NCBI RefSeq assembly: GCF_036226685.1
Contig: NZ_CP109009.1
Span: forward strand, 1,302,001 to 1,366,000
Source of the DNA: Streptomyces sp. NBC_00690
GTDB taxonomy: Bacteria > Actinomycetota > Actinomycetes > Streptomycetales > Streptomycetaceae
Length of the DNA: 64,000 nt
Direction of reading: 5' to 3'
Part shown: positions 54,335 through 63,156 of the stretch, piece after piece
How the letters are laid out: every line of letters begins with the position of its first letter
How positions within the stretch are numbered: the stretch's first letter is position 1
The notes under the pieces: generated by a model
What the model saw: only the letters and a program-made list of their open reading frames with translations
The model's database searches: none
What the model was told of the DNA's origin: nothing
Program-made: the position numbers and the translations under genes

Positions 54335-55400
54335 CATCCAAGCCCCCGACGAACTGGACTTCGCCGGCTGGACGTGTCCCCTGCCGCTGAGGGACCACCC
54401 GCGGGTGGTGATGGGGCACGGCGGAGGCGGCGCCCTGTCCGCGGAGTTGGTGGAGCACGTCTTCATCCCGGCGTTCGGCGGCGAGGTCCTCGCCGACCTC
54501 GGCGACAGCGCCGTCCTGACCCTGGGGGATGCCCGCTTGGCCTTCTCCACCGATTCGTACGTGGTCAGGCCGCTGTTCTTCCCCGGCGGGAGCATCGGCG
54601 ACCTCGCGGTCAACGGCACCGTCAACGACCTCGCGATGAGCGGTGCCCGGGCCGCCTATCTGTCCTGCGGCTTCATCCTGGAAGAAGGAGTGGAGACGGA
54701 GGTGGTGGGCCGAGTCGCCAAGGCGCTCGGCAACGCGGCCCGAACTGCGGACGTCCAGGTGGTGACCGGTGACACGAAGGTCGTGGAAGCCGGCCATGGG
54801 GACGACATCTACATCAACACCTCCGGAATCGGACTGATCCCGCGGGGAGTGGACATTCGACCGCAGCGGGCGGCACCGGGCGATGTGGTGATCGTCAGCG
54901 GTGAGATCGGGCTCCACGGCATTGCGATCATGAGCGTGCGCGAGGGCCTGGAGTTCGGCGTGGAGATCGCCAGCGACTGCGCCGCGCTCGGCGGGCTGGT
55001 CCAGGCCATGCTGGACGTCACCCCGGACATCCATGTGCTGCGTGATCCCACCCGCGGGGGCTTGGCTGCGTCACTCCATGAGATCGCCACCGCGGCGGGC
55101 GTCGGGGTCCGCATCGAGGAACGCGCCGTGCCGGTGCCCCCTCAAGTCGCCAACGCCTGCGCGATCCTGGGGCTCGATCCGTTGTACGTCGCCAATGAGG
55201 GCAAGCTCGTGGCCTTCGTGCCGCGCGAGGAGGCTGATGCGGTCCTCGCCGTCATGCGGGCCCATCCACTGGGCGCGGGTGCCGCGGTGATCGGTGAGTG
55301 CGTGGCGGAGCATCCGGGAATGGTGGTCGCCCGTACGGGGTTCGGCGGCACTCGGGTCGTCGATCTGCCGTTGGGCGAGCAACTGCCGCGCATCTGCTGA
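54327..55400 (+). CDS. hypE: Hydrogenase maturation ATPase HypE
   Basis: 357 residues from TTG 54327 (GGAGG upstream, overlapping hypD by 8 bases). PurM/SelD-like fold: [63 protein letters not shown] and [17 protein letters not shown]. The C-terminal PRIC supplies the Cys that is carbamoylated by HypF and dehydrated to thiocyanate. Last gene of the operon, followed by a strong hairpin. Confidence 0.96.
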   Translation: MASIQAPDELDFAGWTCPLPLRDHPRVVMGHGGGGALSAELVEHVFIPAFGGEVLADLGDSAVLTLGDARLAFSTDSYVVRPLFFPGGSIGDLAVNGTVNDLAMSGARAAYLSCGFILEEGVETEVVGRVAKALGNAARTADVQVVTGDTKVVEAGHGDDIYINTSGIGLIPRGVDIRPQRAAPGDVVIVSGEIGLHGIAIMSVREGLEFGVEIASDCAALGGLVQAMLDVTPDIHVLRDPTRGGLAASLHEIATAAGVGVRIEERAVPVPPQVANACAILGLDPLYVANEGKLVAFVPREEADAVLAVMRAHPLGAGAAVIGECVAEHPGMVVARTGFGGTRVVDLPLGEQLPRIC

Positions 55401-55416
55401 GGTCGAGAGGTAATAC

Positions 55417-55459
55417 CCGGTGTGGGGGGCCTTGGTCGAATCAGGGCTCCCCACACCGG
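55417..55459 (+). terminator. Terminator of the hydrogenase operon
   Basis: CCGGTGTGGGG (55417-55427) pairs with CCCCACACCGG (55449-55459), and the stem continues inward with G-U tolerance for about six more pairs. It starts 17 bases after hypE. Confidence 0.85.
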
Positions 55460-55653
55460 TGCCAACCCTTGCCGGGGGGGCCGGGTCTTGAGTCGGCGGT
55501 TGCCGGTCGGCGCGCACGCCAAAGGGCCCCGACGAGGTGTACCCAGGCGCCTTGCGTACGGCGACGCTCCCCAGCCGCGTGAAGCTGGCTGGTGGGGGCA
55601 GATGCGAAGCCAGGAGCGATCTTGGAACGCCGTACTGGGAGATGAGGCCACCG

Positions 55654-56448
55654 ATGACGATGCCCGCGCGCCGGCCGAGAACAGCCCGCCGGAGACCTGC
55701 CTTCAGCATGCGTCAGACGGTCCTGGCGTTCGGCGTCGCAGCCGTTCTGATCTGCGGGGCCGGATTGAGCCTCAGGGCGATCTGGGAGGCGTCGGGGCGA
55801 CATGCGATGTTCTGGCCCGCGGTGTTCGTCGCAGCCGCCCTCCTGGTGGCGCTGTGGATACGATCGCCGCGCCGTGCCCGTACCGGCCCGGTCGAGGAAC
55901 CGTCGCTGCCGGTACGGCCGGAGTTCTCCGCGGCCGACATCGATGAACTGCCGGAACCCGCGATGAACTCGTCGTACGAGCCCGAGGCCGGGGCGGTCGC
56001 GGGGCCATCAGACTTCGCGGCCATGGACCCCGCCGCCTTCGAGGTCGCCATCGGGGAGTTGTGTGAACGCGCGGGTTGTGTGGACATCGAGGTCACCGGA
56101 GGCGCGGGGGACCTGGGCGCCGATGTGCTGGCCACCGCGCCCGACGGCCGGCGCATGGTGATCCAGTGCAAAAGGTACGGCCCGGCCAACAAGGTCGGCT
56201 CGCAGGACATGCAGCGCTTCGGCGGTACCTGCTTCTCGGTGCACGAGGCACAGATCGCCGCGGTCGTGACCACCGGCGAGTTCACCGCACCCGCACAGGA
56301 GTACGCGGAACAGTGCGGCATCGTGTGCATCGACCACGATGCGCTCATGGCCTGGGCAGACGGCATAGGCCCTGCTCCATGGGAGATCCCGAGCGGGGAG
56401 GCGACCGCCGGGATACGGCCCTGTTCTCCCGAAGCTGCCGCGAAGTGA
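55654..56448 (+). CDS. Membrane-anchored Mrr-type restriction endonuclease-like protein
   Basis: 264 residues from ATG 55654 (GATGAGG upstream). Basic N-terminus, two membrane helices (about 22-42 and 55-72), an acidic linker, and a C-terminal Mrr_cat nuclease domain: FEVAIGELCERAGC, GGAGDLGADVLATAPDGRRMVIQCKRYG (PD-(D/E)XK core, Asp and QCK), VGSQDMQRFGGT, AAVVTTGEFTAPAQEYAEQCGI. Soluble Mrr cuts methylated DNA; membrane-anchored forms are common in actinobacteria and their role is unsettled. No methylase is adjacent, so it is not a classic restriction-modification pair. Confidence 0.85.
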   Translation: MTMPARRPRTARRRPAFSMRQTVLAFGVAAVLICGAGLSLRAIWEASGRHAMFWPAVFVAAALLVALWIRSPRRARTGPVEEPSLPVRPEFSAADIDELPEPAMNSSYEPEAGAVAGPSDFAAMDPAAFEVAIGELCERAGCVDIEVTGGAGDLGADVLATAPDGRRMVIQCKRYGPANKVGSQDMQRFGGTCFSVHEAQIAAVVTTGEFTAPAQEYAEQCGIVCIDHDALMAWADGIGPAPWEIPSGEATAGIRPCSPEAAAK

Positions 56449-56799
56449 CAAGTAACTCAGCGCGTCGTTAGGGCCTTGGCTTCTGTACGAGGTCGGTCGG
56501 GGAAGGCTGCTGAGGGTCCGCCATGGGCCTGGAATTTCGCACAATGCAAGTCGCAGAAGGGGGTCCGTCCCGCTTTTGAATGAGAACGGGCTCTGCGAAC
56601 GAATGCGGGATCGGCGGGCGTCCGGCGGCCCGTTTCTGATCTTGCTCGCACAAAGGACCGTTTGTGAGACTCTCCGTGCCCGTTCAAGCGGATCTTGAGC
56701 CCCTTGCTGTCGCCGTTGTTGAGGACTTGCAGTGCGGGGCAGCTTGGATGCGGCGCGGACATACGGACGTTCCGCAGGGGGCTCAAGGCATTTTCGGGC
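56449..56799. other. Intergenic region, no gene recognised
   Basis: 351 bases between the Mrr-type gene and the convergent TetR gene. A minus-strand frame of about 109 codons (56457-56786) has no domain I recognise and irregular codon use. Possibly degraded sequence at the left border of the acquired module. Confidence 0.4.
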
Positions 56800-57498
56800 T
56801 CAGCGGTCCGCCTGTCGTGCGAGTCCGTCGAGGAGAAGGTCGAGACCGAAGGCGAACTCGTCGTCGGGGTTGACAGCAGTGAGGCTTTCGGCCGTGGCGG
56901 TAATGGCGGGGTGGGTGGTGGGATCGAGTTTGCCGTAGTAGTCGGCGAGGGGCGGGCCGTCGGATTCGCGCTGCTGGACGGCGAAGCCGATGACGTAGTG
57001 GCCGACGGCGGTGAAGGCGCGGGCTGCCAGAGCGGGCGGCAGGCCGTGGTGGAGCAGGGCGGCGAGGACGCGTTCCCGCTGGGCGAGGGCGTTGGGGCCG
57101 ACGGGGACGTGGTCCATGAGGGTGGGCAGAAGACTGGGGTGCCGGGCGAGGACAGCGCGCAGCTGGTGCCCCATGGTGCTCAGTACGTCCCTCCAGCTGG
57201 CGGAAGCGGCTGGAGGGACGGTGTCGGCTTCGCCGAGGGCGAGGTCGACGGTCAGGGCGAGGATTTCGTCCTTGTTGGCGAAGTGCCGGTAGAGGGTGGC
57301 GGTACTGGAGCCGAGGGCGTCGGCGAGGGTGCGCAGGGAGAACGCCTGGACGCCGTGCCCGTCGATCAGGCGCAGGGCGGTGGCGACCATGTGGTCGGTG
57401 TCGAGGGAGGGCCGGCCGCGCCCCCGGCGGGGGGCGGCCGTCGGTGCGGTGCGCCGGAGCCACCAGGCCGGGCTTCCGGGGGCGGGGGTGCTGGTCAT
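56800..57498 (-). CDS. TetR-family repressor of the catabolic module
   Basis: 232 residues from ATG 57498 (AAGGA upstream). The N-terminal helix-turn-helix is ATALRLIDGHGVQAFSLRTLADALGSSTATLYRHFANKDEIL-like (residues about 37-80), followed by a TetR_C-type ligand domain (HPSLLPTLMDHVPVGPNAL, LLDGLARQADR). It is collinear with and downstream of the FAD-monooxygenase gene. The paired palindromes at 59184-59214 and 59914-59930 are its likely operators; none was seen before its own start. Confidence 0.9.
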   Translation of the reverse strand: MTSTPAPGSPAWWLRRTAPTAAPRRGRGRPSLDTDHMVATALRLIDGHGVQAFSLRTLADALGSSTATLYRHFANKDEILALTVDLALGEADTVPPAASASWRDVLSTMGHQLRAVLARHPSLLPTLMDHVPVGPNALAQRERVLAALLHHGLPPALAARAFTAVGHYVIGFAVQQRESDGPPLADYYGKLDPTTHPAITATAESLTAVNPDDEFAFGLDLLLDGLARQADR

Positions 57499-57603
57499 GC
57501 GATGTCCTTCGTGCGCGGGGCCTGGTTCGCGGGGTGGGTTGCGGTCCACGGTAGCGGGCGCGCGGCCGCCGGGGACGCGATCTTGCCGCCGGCGGCCCCG
57601 CGG

Positions 57604-59157
57604 TCAGGCCGCCGCTGGGGCGGGGGTGAGCCGGCGGAGTGTTTCGGTGAGGCCGACTCCGGGGGGCGTGGGGGTGCCGGGCCGGTGGATGTGGGCGATG
57701 TAGCCATCGGGGCGGACCAGGATGAGCGTGTCGTCGGTGATGCCGTAGGCGGTCAGAAGGCTCGCTTCGTCGGGGGTGCTCGCGGTGGTGGCGGTCGTGA
57801 CGGTGTGGCGGTGCAGGGGTGCGCCGGTGGCGGGCCAGTGGAGGGAGGCGAGCGCTTCGGAGGCGTGGGTGCCGAAGGCGAGGGCGGTGAAGTGGGGGCC
57901 GCGGTAGAGGTCGAAGAGGCGGCCGCCGGTGGGCAGGGGGGCGTCGGGGGCGCGGTCGCCGGTGCGCAGGGCGGCGGTGGTGGCGGTGTCGGAGGGGGCC
58001 AGGGGGCCGCCGAAGTAGGACAGGCCGAGTTGGCGTTCCTCGTCGCCGCGGGTCAGGGCGCGGGTGCGGGGCTGCTTGAGTCCGGCGTAGAGCTCGGTGG
58101 AGCGGCCCAGGACCTTGGCGGCGACCGGGCGGCGTTCGCCCTGGTAGGTGTCGAGCAGGCTGTCGGGGGCTCCGGCGAGGACCTGCTGGAGTTTCCAGCC
58201 GAGGTTGTAGGCGTCCTGGATACCGGTGTTGAGTCCCTGGGCCCCGGCAGGGGTGTGGACGTGGGCGGCGTCACCGGCGATGAGCAGGCGGCCGTTGCGG
58301 TAGCGATCGGCCAGGCGGATGTTGGGCCGGAACACGGAGGCCCAGGTCAGGCCGTGCAGGAGCAGTGAGCGTCCGGCCCGGCGCTTCAGCAGGGCGGCCA
58401 GGGCCTCCTCGGTGAGGTCGGCAGGGTCGTCGGGCCGAATGGTGATCATGAGTTGGAACAGGTCGCTCCCGGGCAGCGGGCAGGCGGCGACGGTGCGGCC
58501 TCCGGTGCGGGGCCAGACGTGCCAGCGGTCCGGGGAGAGGCCGTCGACGCGGGCATCGGCGATGATCATCCGGTCGGCCTCATCGGTGCTGCCCTCGAAG
58601 GCGGCCCCGATGGCTTTGCGGACCGTGCTGCCGCCGCCGTCGGCTCCGACGACGAACCGGGCGCGCAGCAGCCGGCCGGCGCCGGTCGTGACGGTGGCAG
58701 CTTCCTCGTCCTGGGCGAACTGCTCGGCGGTGACACCGAATTCCACCGTGCCGCCCTGTTCCAGAACGGCGCGGTGGAGCAGGGCGGTCGTGGCGTACTG
58801 CGGCAGCAGCAGGATGTCCGGGTAGGGGGTCGCGGCGGCGACCGGGGCGGGGTGCTGCATCTGCCACGTCTTGGTGAAGGGTCCGATGTGCAGGCCCATC
58901 GGCGGGTACGGCCCGCCGGCGGCCCTGGCGTCGGCGGCGATCCCGAGGTCGTCGAGCACCTCCAGGGTGCGGGGCTGCACGCCCTTGGCCCGCGACCCTT
59001 CGAAGGTTCCCCGGCCGCGCTCCAGAACGCGTGCAGAGATGCCGCGGCGGGCGAGGTCCAGAGCGAGGGCCAGACCCACCGGCCCGGCTCCGACCACGAC
59101 CACGTCGGCGTCCATCGGCGTGCCGTTGAGCTGTCCGTCGACCATCATCACTCCCAT
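57604..59157 (-). CDS. FAD-dependent aromatic monooxygenase (PHBH/rifampicin-monooxygenase-like)
   Basis: 517 residues. The FAD-binding GxGxxG is VVVVGAGPVGLALALDLARRG (near residue 20). ARVLERG, FVVGADGGGSTVRKAIG (DG motif) and RLLIAGDAAHVHTPAGAQGLNTGIQDAYNLGWKL (GD motif) follow, with a C-terminal thioredoxin-like domain (FDLYRGPHFTALAFG, ILVRPDGYIAHIHRPG). It hydroxylates an aromatic ring with NAD(P)H and O2. ATG 59157 after AAGGA is chosen; ATG 59148 and 59145 also possible. Its promoter contains the 31-bp palindrome. Confidence 0.9.
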   Translation of the reverse strand: MGVMMVDGQLNGTPMDADVVVVGAGPVGLALALDLARRGISARVLERGRGTFEGSRAKGVQPRTLEVLDDLGIAADARAAGGPYPPMGLHIGPFTKTWQMQHPAPVAAATPYPDILLLPQYATTALLHRAVLEQGGTVEFGVTAEQFAQDEEAATVTTGAGRLLRARFVVGADGGGSTVRKAIGAAFEGSTDEADRMIIADARVDGLSPDRWHVWPRTGGRTVAACPLPGSDLFQLMITIRPDDPADLTEEALAALLKRRAGRSLLLHGLTWASVFRPNIRLADRYRNGRLLIAGDAAHVHTPAGAQGLNTGIQDAYNLGWKLQQVLAGAPDSLLDTYQGERRPVAAKVLGRSTELYAGLKQPRTRALTRGDEERQLGLSYFGGPLAPSDTATTAALRTGDRAPDAPLPTGGRLFDLYRGPHFTALAFGTHASEALASLHWPATGAPLHRHTVTTATTASTPDEASLLTAYGITDDTLILVRPDGYIAHIHRPGTPTPPGVGLTETLRRLTPAPAAA

Positions 59158-59183
59158 ATGTCCTTTTAGGATGGATTCCGCCT

Positions 59184-59214
59184 CCATTTATGGCTACAGT
59201 GTAGCCATAAATGG
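59184..59214. promoter_or_regulatory. 31-bp perfect palindrome, TetR-type operator
   Basis: Arms CCATTTATGGCTACA (59184-59198) and TGTAGCCATAAATGG (59200-59214) around a central G. It lies just upstream of the monooxygenase gene (minus strand) and 61 bases before the broken oxidoreductase (plus strand), so one site could control both directions. Confidence 0.85.
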
Positions 59215-59275
59215 GCGACGGGTATCCGGCCCGGTGGCGAAAGCGGCGCTCGATGCCGTGACAGTGGAGGCAGCG

Positions 59276-59816
59276 ATGAAGGCGGCAGTGGCCACACGGG
59301 CGGGGGCCTCCCCGCGGTACCTGGACTCCCCCGAGCCCGAGGCGGGCGCCGGTGAACATCTGGTGGACCTGGTCGCGGCCGCGATCCACCCGGTCGTGCG
59401 GTCCAAGGCCACCGGGCGCCACTACAGCAGCACCGGCGCCTACCCGCTGGTGCCCGGCGTCGACGCGGCGGCCGCACGCCTCGGCGACTCGACCCCCGAC
59501 CTCGTCCTGGACTTCCTGTGGGGCACCGCCGCCGAAGCCGCCTTCGGCGCCCTATCCAAGATGCCCGGCACGGACGCGGTCGACTACGTCGAGATCGGCG
59601 CGGTGATCGGCGAGGGGCGACCGTGCCCGCCTCACTCCTACGCAGCCGCCCCGTCCGCCTGAGCGGCAGCGGCATCGGCCCCTTCGACATGCGCGACTAT
59701 CTCCCGCTCGTCGCCGACCAGCGCGTCACCCTCGACGTCCGGACCTTCCCGCTGGAGGGTGTCGAGGACGCCTGGGCCGACGCCATCGGCCCCCAGGCCG
59801 CCCTCACCGCCACCTG
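59276..59816 (+). pseudogene. Zinc-type alcohol dehydrogenase/quinone oxidoreductase, deleted and frameshifted
   Basis: ATG 59276 reads MKAAVAT, then LVDLVAAAIHPVVRSKATGRHY and GAYPLVPGVDA, the N-terminus of the medium-chain quinone-oxidoreductase family. The next segment (DLVLDFLWGTAAEAAFGAL) belongs late in the Rossmann domain, so about 130 residues are missing between. A -1 frameshift at the G-run 59614-59617 then breaks the frame; the C-terminal part continues in the next frame as ASLLRSRPVRLSGSGIGPF to an ending near 59816. Two independent lesions indicate a decayed gene. Confidence 0.8.
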
Positions 59817-59913
59817 AACCCGCCCGTACGCGCCACCGCGGCGTCCCGCACATGCGGGGCGCCGCACTCGTTGCCTCTCGCGCCGACCGCTGGCTAAGCT
59901 GCCCCCATATAAA

Positions 59914-59930
59914 CGGCTACAGTGTTGCCG
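59914..59930. promoter_or_regulatory. Second copy of the TetR-type operator
   Basis: CGGCTACAGTGTTGCCG has the same GGCTACAGTGT core as the 31-bp palindrome at 59184, with one mismatched pair. It lies 16 bases before the alpha/beta hydrolase start and within its likely promoter. Confidence 0.75.
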
Positions 59931-59945
59931 ATAACAGGAGGCTGC

Positions 59946-60755
59946 ATGACCAGCGGGCGGCACGACCACGATTACTGGGCCGACCTCGACTCCATGCGGG
60001 TGCGCTACCGCCGCGCGGGCACAGGCCCCCCTCTGCTCCTGCTGCACGGCTCTGGCTCCAGCCTCGAAGCCTTCGACCGCATCGCCCCTCCCCTGCACAC
60101 CGACCACGACGTCATCCGCCCCGACCTGCCCGGATTCGGCCTCACCGGCCCCCGGCCCGACCGCGACTACCGCATCACGACCTACGCCGCCTTCCTCGCA
60201 CGCCTCATCGACGCGCTCGCCGTGAAGACCTGCTCCGTGGCCGGCCACTCCCTGGGCGGCAACATCGCCTGGAACCTCGCCCTGGACCACCCCGGCCGCG
60301 TGGACCGCCTGATCCTGATGAACGCCACCGGCTATCCCGGCAAGACCCTCCCCCTCGCGATGCGCCTGGCCCGCAACCCCCTCACCCGCCCCCTGCTCCG
60401 CCGCGCCGGATCACGCCGCGCCACCGCCGCGACCCTGCGCTCCGCCGCCGGCTCCGCCTTCACCGTCCCCGACACCCTCATCGACCGCACCCACGCCATG
60501 ACCGGCCGCCCCGGCAACCGGCAAGCGTTCATCGACCTCGCCCGCACCGACCAGCCGGACCGCACCGCCCACCTGTCCGACATCACCGCCCCCACCCTGG
60601 TGCTGTACGGCGAGAACATCGACGGCCAGCACTTCGCCCGTGACATCCCCGACAGCCGGGAGGCAGTCCTGCCCGGCGTCGGCCACCTGATGCCCGAAGA
60701 AGCACCCGAAGCCGTCACCACCGCCGTCCGCACCTTCCTGGAGCCCCTGCCATGA
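59946..60755 (+). CDS. Alpha/beta hydrolase (catabolic module, first)
   Basis: 269 residues from ATG 59946 (AGGAGG upstream). LLLLHGSGSSLEAFD is the oxyanion HG region; SVAGHSLGGNIAWNLAL holds the nucleophile Ser (GHSLGG). The catalytic Asp is near YGENIDGQHF and the final His is in GVGHLMPEE. It resembles meta-cleavage-product hydrolases or lactone/ester hydrolases. It is controlled by the operator copy upstream and overlaps the second hydrolase by ATGA. Substrate inferred only as an ester or C-C bond in aromatic breakdown. Confidence 0.88.
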   Translation: MTSGRHDHDYWADLDSMRVRYRRAGTGPPLLLLHGSGSSLEAFDRIAPPLHTDHDVIRPDLPGFGLTGPRPDRDYRITTYAAFLARLIDALAVKTCSVAGHSLGGNIAWNLALDHPGRVDRLILMNATGYPGKTLPLAMRLARNPLTRPLLRRAGSRRATAATLRSAAGSAFTVPDTLIDRTHAMTGRPGNRQAFIDLARTDQPDRTAHLSDITAPTLVLYGENIDGQHFARDIPDSREAVLPGVGHLMPEEAPEAVTTAVRTFLEPLP

Positions 60756-61669
60756 CCCCCCGTACGGCGAAGAACCGCCCCTACCGGGCCTGCGGCGAAG
60801 ACCATGCCCTGGACGACAGTGCCCGCGCTGCCGTCGACGGCTCCTTCGTCCGCCTCAGCGACGGCATCACCCACTACCGCCTGGCCGGCCCCGCCGACGG
60901 ACCGCTCACCGTCCTCACCCCCGGCCTGACCATTCCCCTCGGCTACTGGGACGACACCGCAGGCCACCTCCACCGGCGCGGCCTGCGCACCCTGTCCTAC
61001 AGCGCCTACGGACGTGGCTGGTCCGACCGCATCACCGGCCCCTACGACCTGCGCCTCTTCCAACGGCAACTCGCCGAACTCCTCGACGCCACCGCAGCCG
61101 GCCCCGCCCAGCACCTGGTCGGCGCCTCCATGGGGGCCCTCATCGCCCTGACCCACCTCACCACCCCAGCCACCGCCGCCCCCCGCTCCCTCACCCTCAT
61201 CGGACCCGCCGGATTCGCCGCCCCCAACCCCGGCCTACAACGGCTCCTGCGCTGCCCCGCCCTCGCCCGGCACACCGGCATGCACCTCGGACGCCGCATC
61301 CTCGCCCAGCACGCCCGCCACAACGTCCGCACCCCCGAGGACGCACAACGCCTCACCCGACTCCTCGCCGCACCGGCCCGGTTCGAAGGCACCGTCCACG
61401 CCGTACTCACCACCCTGCGCGACGTCCCCCTCCACCACGGCCACGACCTCTACCGGACCGCTGGAAAACTCCACGTGCCAACCATGCTGCTCTGGGGACG
61501 GCACGACCACATCACCCCGATCGACCAACTCCCCACCGTCACCGACCTGCTCCACCCGCGAAGCACACACATCCTCGACGACCACGGCCACATGCTCCCC
61601 TTCGAAGCCCCCGCCGCCACCGCCGGACACATCGCGGACTTCGCCACCGAGAACCCACCAGCGCCGTAG
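60752..61669 (+). CDS. Alpha/beta hydrolase (catabolic module, second)
   Basis: 305 residues. VLTPGLTIPLGYWDD replaces the usual HG motif, HLVGASMGALIAL holds the nucleophile Ser (GASMG), WGRHDHITPIDQLP carries the acid and DDHGHMLPFEAP the His. It overlaps the first hydrolase by ATGA and is the last gene of the unit. Wobble positions lean to C and A, less extreme than etfA. Substrate unknown. Confidence 0.85.
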   Translation: MTPRTAKNRPYRACGEDHALDDSARAAVDGSFVRLSDGITHYRLAGPADGPLTVLTPGLTIPLGYWDDTAGHLHRRGLRTLSYSAYGRGWSDRITGPYDLRLFQRQLAELLDATAAGPAQHLVGASMGALIALTHLTTPATAAPRSLTLIGPAGFAAPNPGLQRLLRCPALARHTGMHLGRRILAQHARHNVRTPEDAQRLTRLLAAPARFEGTVHAVLTTLRDVPLHHGHDLYRTAGKLHVPTMLLWGRHDHITPIDQLPTVTDLLHPRSTHILDDHGHMLPFEAPAATAGHIADFATENPPAP

Positions 61670-61701
61670 CCACCCGGCTCGCCCTTGAGCCGGCACGCCG
61701 C

Positions 61702-62040
61702 TCAACGCATCAGACCAGCCAAAGATCCAACTGCCCGCCGAAGAGGACGGATTGCACGCCCACAGGTTGCCGAGCCGACCTTGCCGTAGAACAGGTCGTG
61801 GTTGGCGGAGTTCCAGTTCTCCACGACCTGGAGCCCATCTTTGATCTCGCGGCGCAGGCTGGCGTCCGCGAGGTAGTCACAGATGAACGCCGTACGCACC
61901 GCCCGCCCCAGTTCCTCGATCGCCCGGTACGTGGGGTGCTTGGGACCGCCGCGGGTGAAACGCCGCAGGACCTGCTCGGCCTCGGCGGTGCCCAGGCGCA
62001 GGGCGGTGGTGTACTTCACTGCGACTCGCTTGATCCCCAT
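61702..62040 (-). pseudogene. Tn3-family transposase fragment
   Basis: The minus strand from ATG 62040 reads [40 protein letters not shown] and [19 protein letters not shown], which is the C-terminal DDE region of Tn3/Tn4556-type TnpA. After YGK (about 61785) similarity stops. Only about 85 residues of a protein of roughly 1,000 remain. No 38-bp terminal repeats or resolvase were seen. It marks the right edge of the catabolic module. Confidence 0.85.
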
Positions 62041-62241
62041 GTTCGTGCCCAGCCGGGGAACACACCGCAGTTGCTCTGCACGCCCGGTGCGGGGGGCCGA
62101 ACGGCCGTCCAGCAGTCCAGGGCCAGCGCGAACGCCCGGCAGCTGCACCAGAGTTACCACGTGATGCTTGGCACGAAAGTACCTCATGGTGTCATTACAG
62201 TCTCTGTCCCGTCGCGCCCCACGCACGGCACTGTTGCCGAC

Positions 62242-62577
62242 ATGCACCCTGAGATCCTTGCCCAGGAGGGCTACACCTCCGTCTCTGTCGACGAATCCCC
62301 TGTCCGTGAGCTGTTCCCCGGCATCCGATTGCGCCCCCTATGGCGGGGGCCAACCGGTGCGCACGCCAACGTGTTGGAGATGGACGCGGGCACCTCCTGG
62401 CCGCACCGCGATGTCCACGAGCCTGGTCCTGAGGAGGTCTACGTGGTTGCCGGCACCTTCAACGACGGAGCACGCGACTACCCTGCGGGCACGTTCCTGC
62501 ATGCCCCGGCCGGGTCGTGGCACGTGCCCTCGTCCACCACCGGCTGCACGCTGTTCATCTTCTACCCGGCGGGCTGA
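62242..62577 (+). CDS. Cupin-domain protein (ChrR-cupin-like)
   Basis: 111 residues, single cupin barrel. Metal-binding motif 1 is [24 protein letters not shown] (two His and Glu) and motif 2 is [16 protein letters not shown] (His). The arrangement resembles the cupin domain of ChrR anti-sigma factors, but the zinc N-terminal domain is missing, so it is likely a small metal-dependent enzyme or sensor. ATG 62242 is used; upstream frame is unconserved and antisense to the transposase fragment. Confidence 0.85.
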   Translation: MHPEILAQEGYTSVSVDESPVRELFPGIRLRPLWRGPTGAHANVLEMDAGTSWPHRDVHEPGPEEVYVVAGTFNDGARDYPAGTFLHAPAGSWHVPSSTTGCTLFIFYPAG

Positions 62578-62659
62578 GGTCGCTCCGGCAGCCCATCGGC
62601 TGGCTGCTCGCTCGCGGTCCTCGGACGCCACCGATGCCGTGTCCCAACGTGGTGAGTCC

Positions 62660-63082
62660 CTAGCCCAGGAAGCTCAGCCGCACCTGGCGGCGAGGGTTGT
62701 CCCGGTTGGTGTCGACGAGGCACACCGACTGCCAGGTGCCGAGTTCGAGCCGGCCGGCGATGACCGGCAGTGTGGCGTGCGGTGGGACGAAGGCCGGGAG
62801 GACATGGTCGCGGCCGTGCCCCGGGGTGCCGTGGCGGTGTTGCCAGCGTTCGTCCGAGGGAAGCAGGGCGTGGAGCGCGGTGAGCAGGTCATCGTCGCTC
62901 CCGGCGCCGGTCTCGATGATCGCGATGCCTGCCGTGGCGTGGGGGACGAAGACGTTCAACAGGCCGTCCCTGCCCTGTGCGGCCTCCTGGAGGAACCGTT
63001 CGCAGTCCTCGGTCAGATCGGTCACGGTCTCCTCCGAGCCAGTGGTCACGGAGAGCAGTTGCGTGGTGAAGGGTCCGGGCAT
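62660..63082 (-). CDS. YjbQ/UPF0047-family protein
   Basis: 140 residues. LLNVFVPHATAGIAIIETG, DDLLTALHALLP and HVLPAFVPPHATLPVIAGRLELGTWQSVCLVDTN are the signature of the YjbQ family, with conserved His and Glu; the C-terminus is RRQVRLSFLG. Some members have weak thiamine-phosphate synthase activity; the true role is unsettled. ATG 63082 is used. It is divergent from the flavoprotein gene at 63157. Confidence 0.92.
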   Translation of the reverse strand: MPGPFTTQLLSVTTGSEETVTDLTEDCERFLQEAAQGRDGLLNVFVPHATAGIAIIETGAGSDDDLLTALHALLPSDERWQHRHGTPGHGRDHVLPAFVPPHATLPVIAGRLELGTWQSVCLVDTNRDNPRRQVRLSFLG

Positions 63083-63156
63083 GGGGCCATCTTCTCGCAG
63101 GGCGTCGATTGTCGTGGGTCGGGAAGATCCGCGAGTCCCCCACCGTTGGTAGAAGC

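Noticed and set aside
55417..55459. Possible tRNA because of a GGTCGAATC-like string
   Set aside because: No cloverleaf arms or acceptor stem; the whole stretch folds as a single terminator hairpin.
56457..56786. Minus-strand frame of about 109 codons
   Set aside because: No recognised domain and irregular codon use; kept only as part of the intergenic note.
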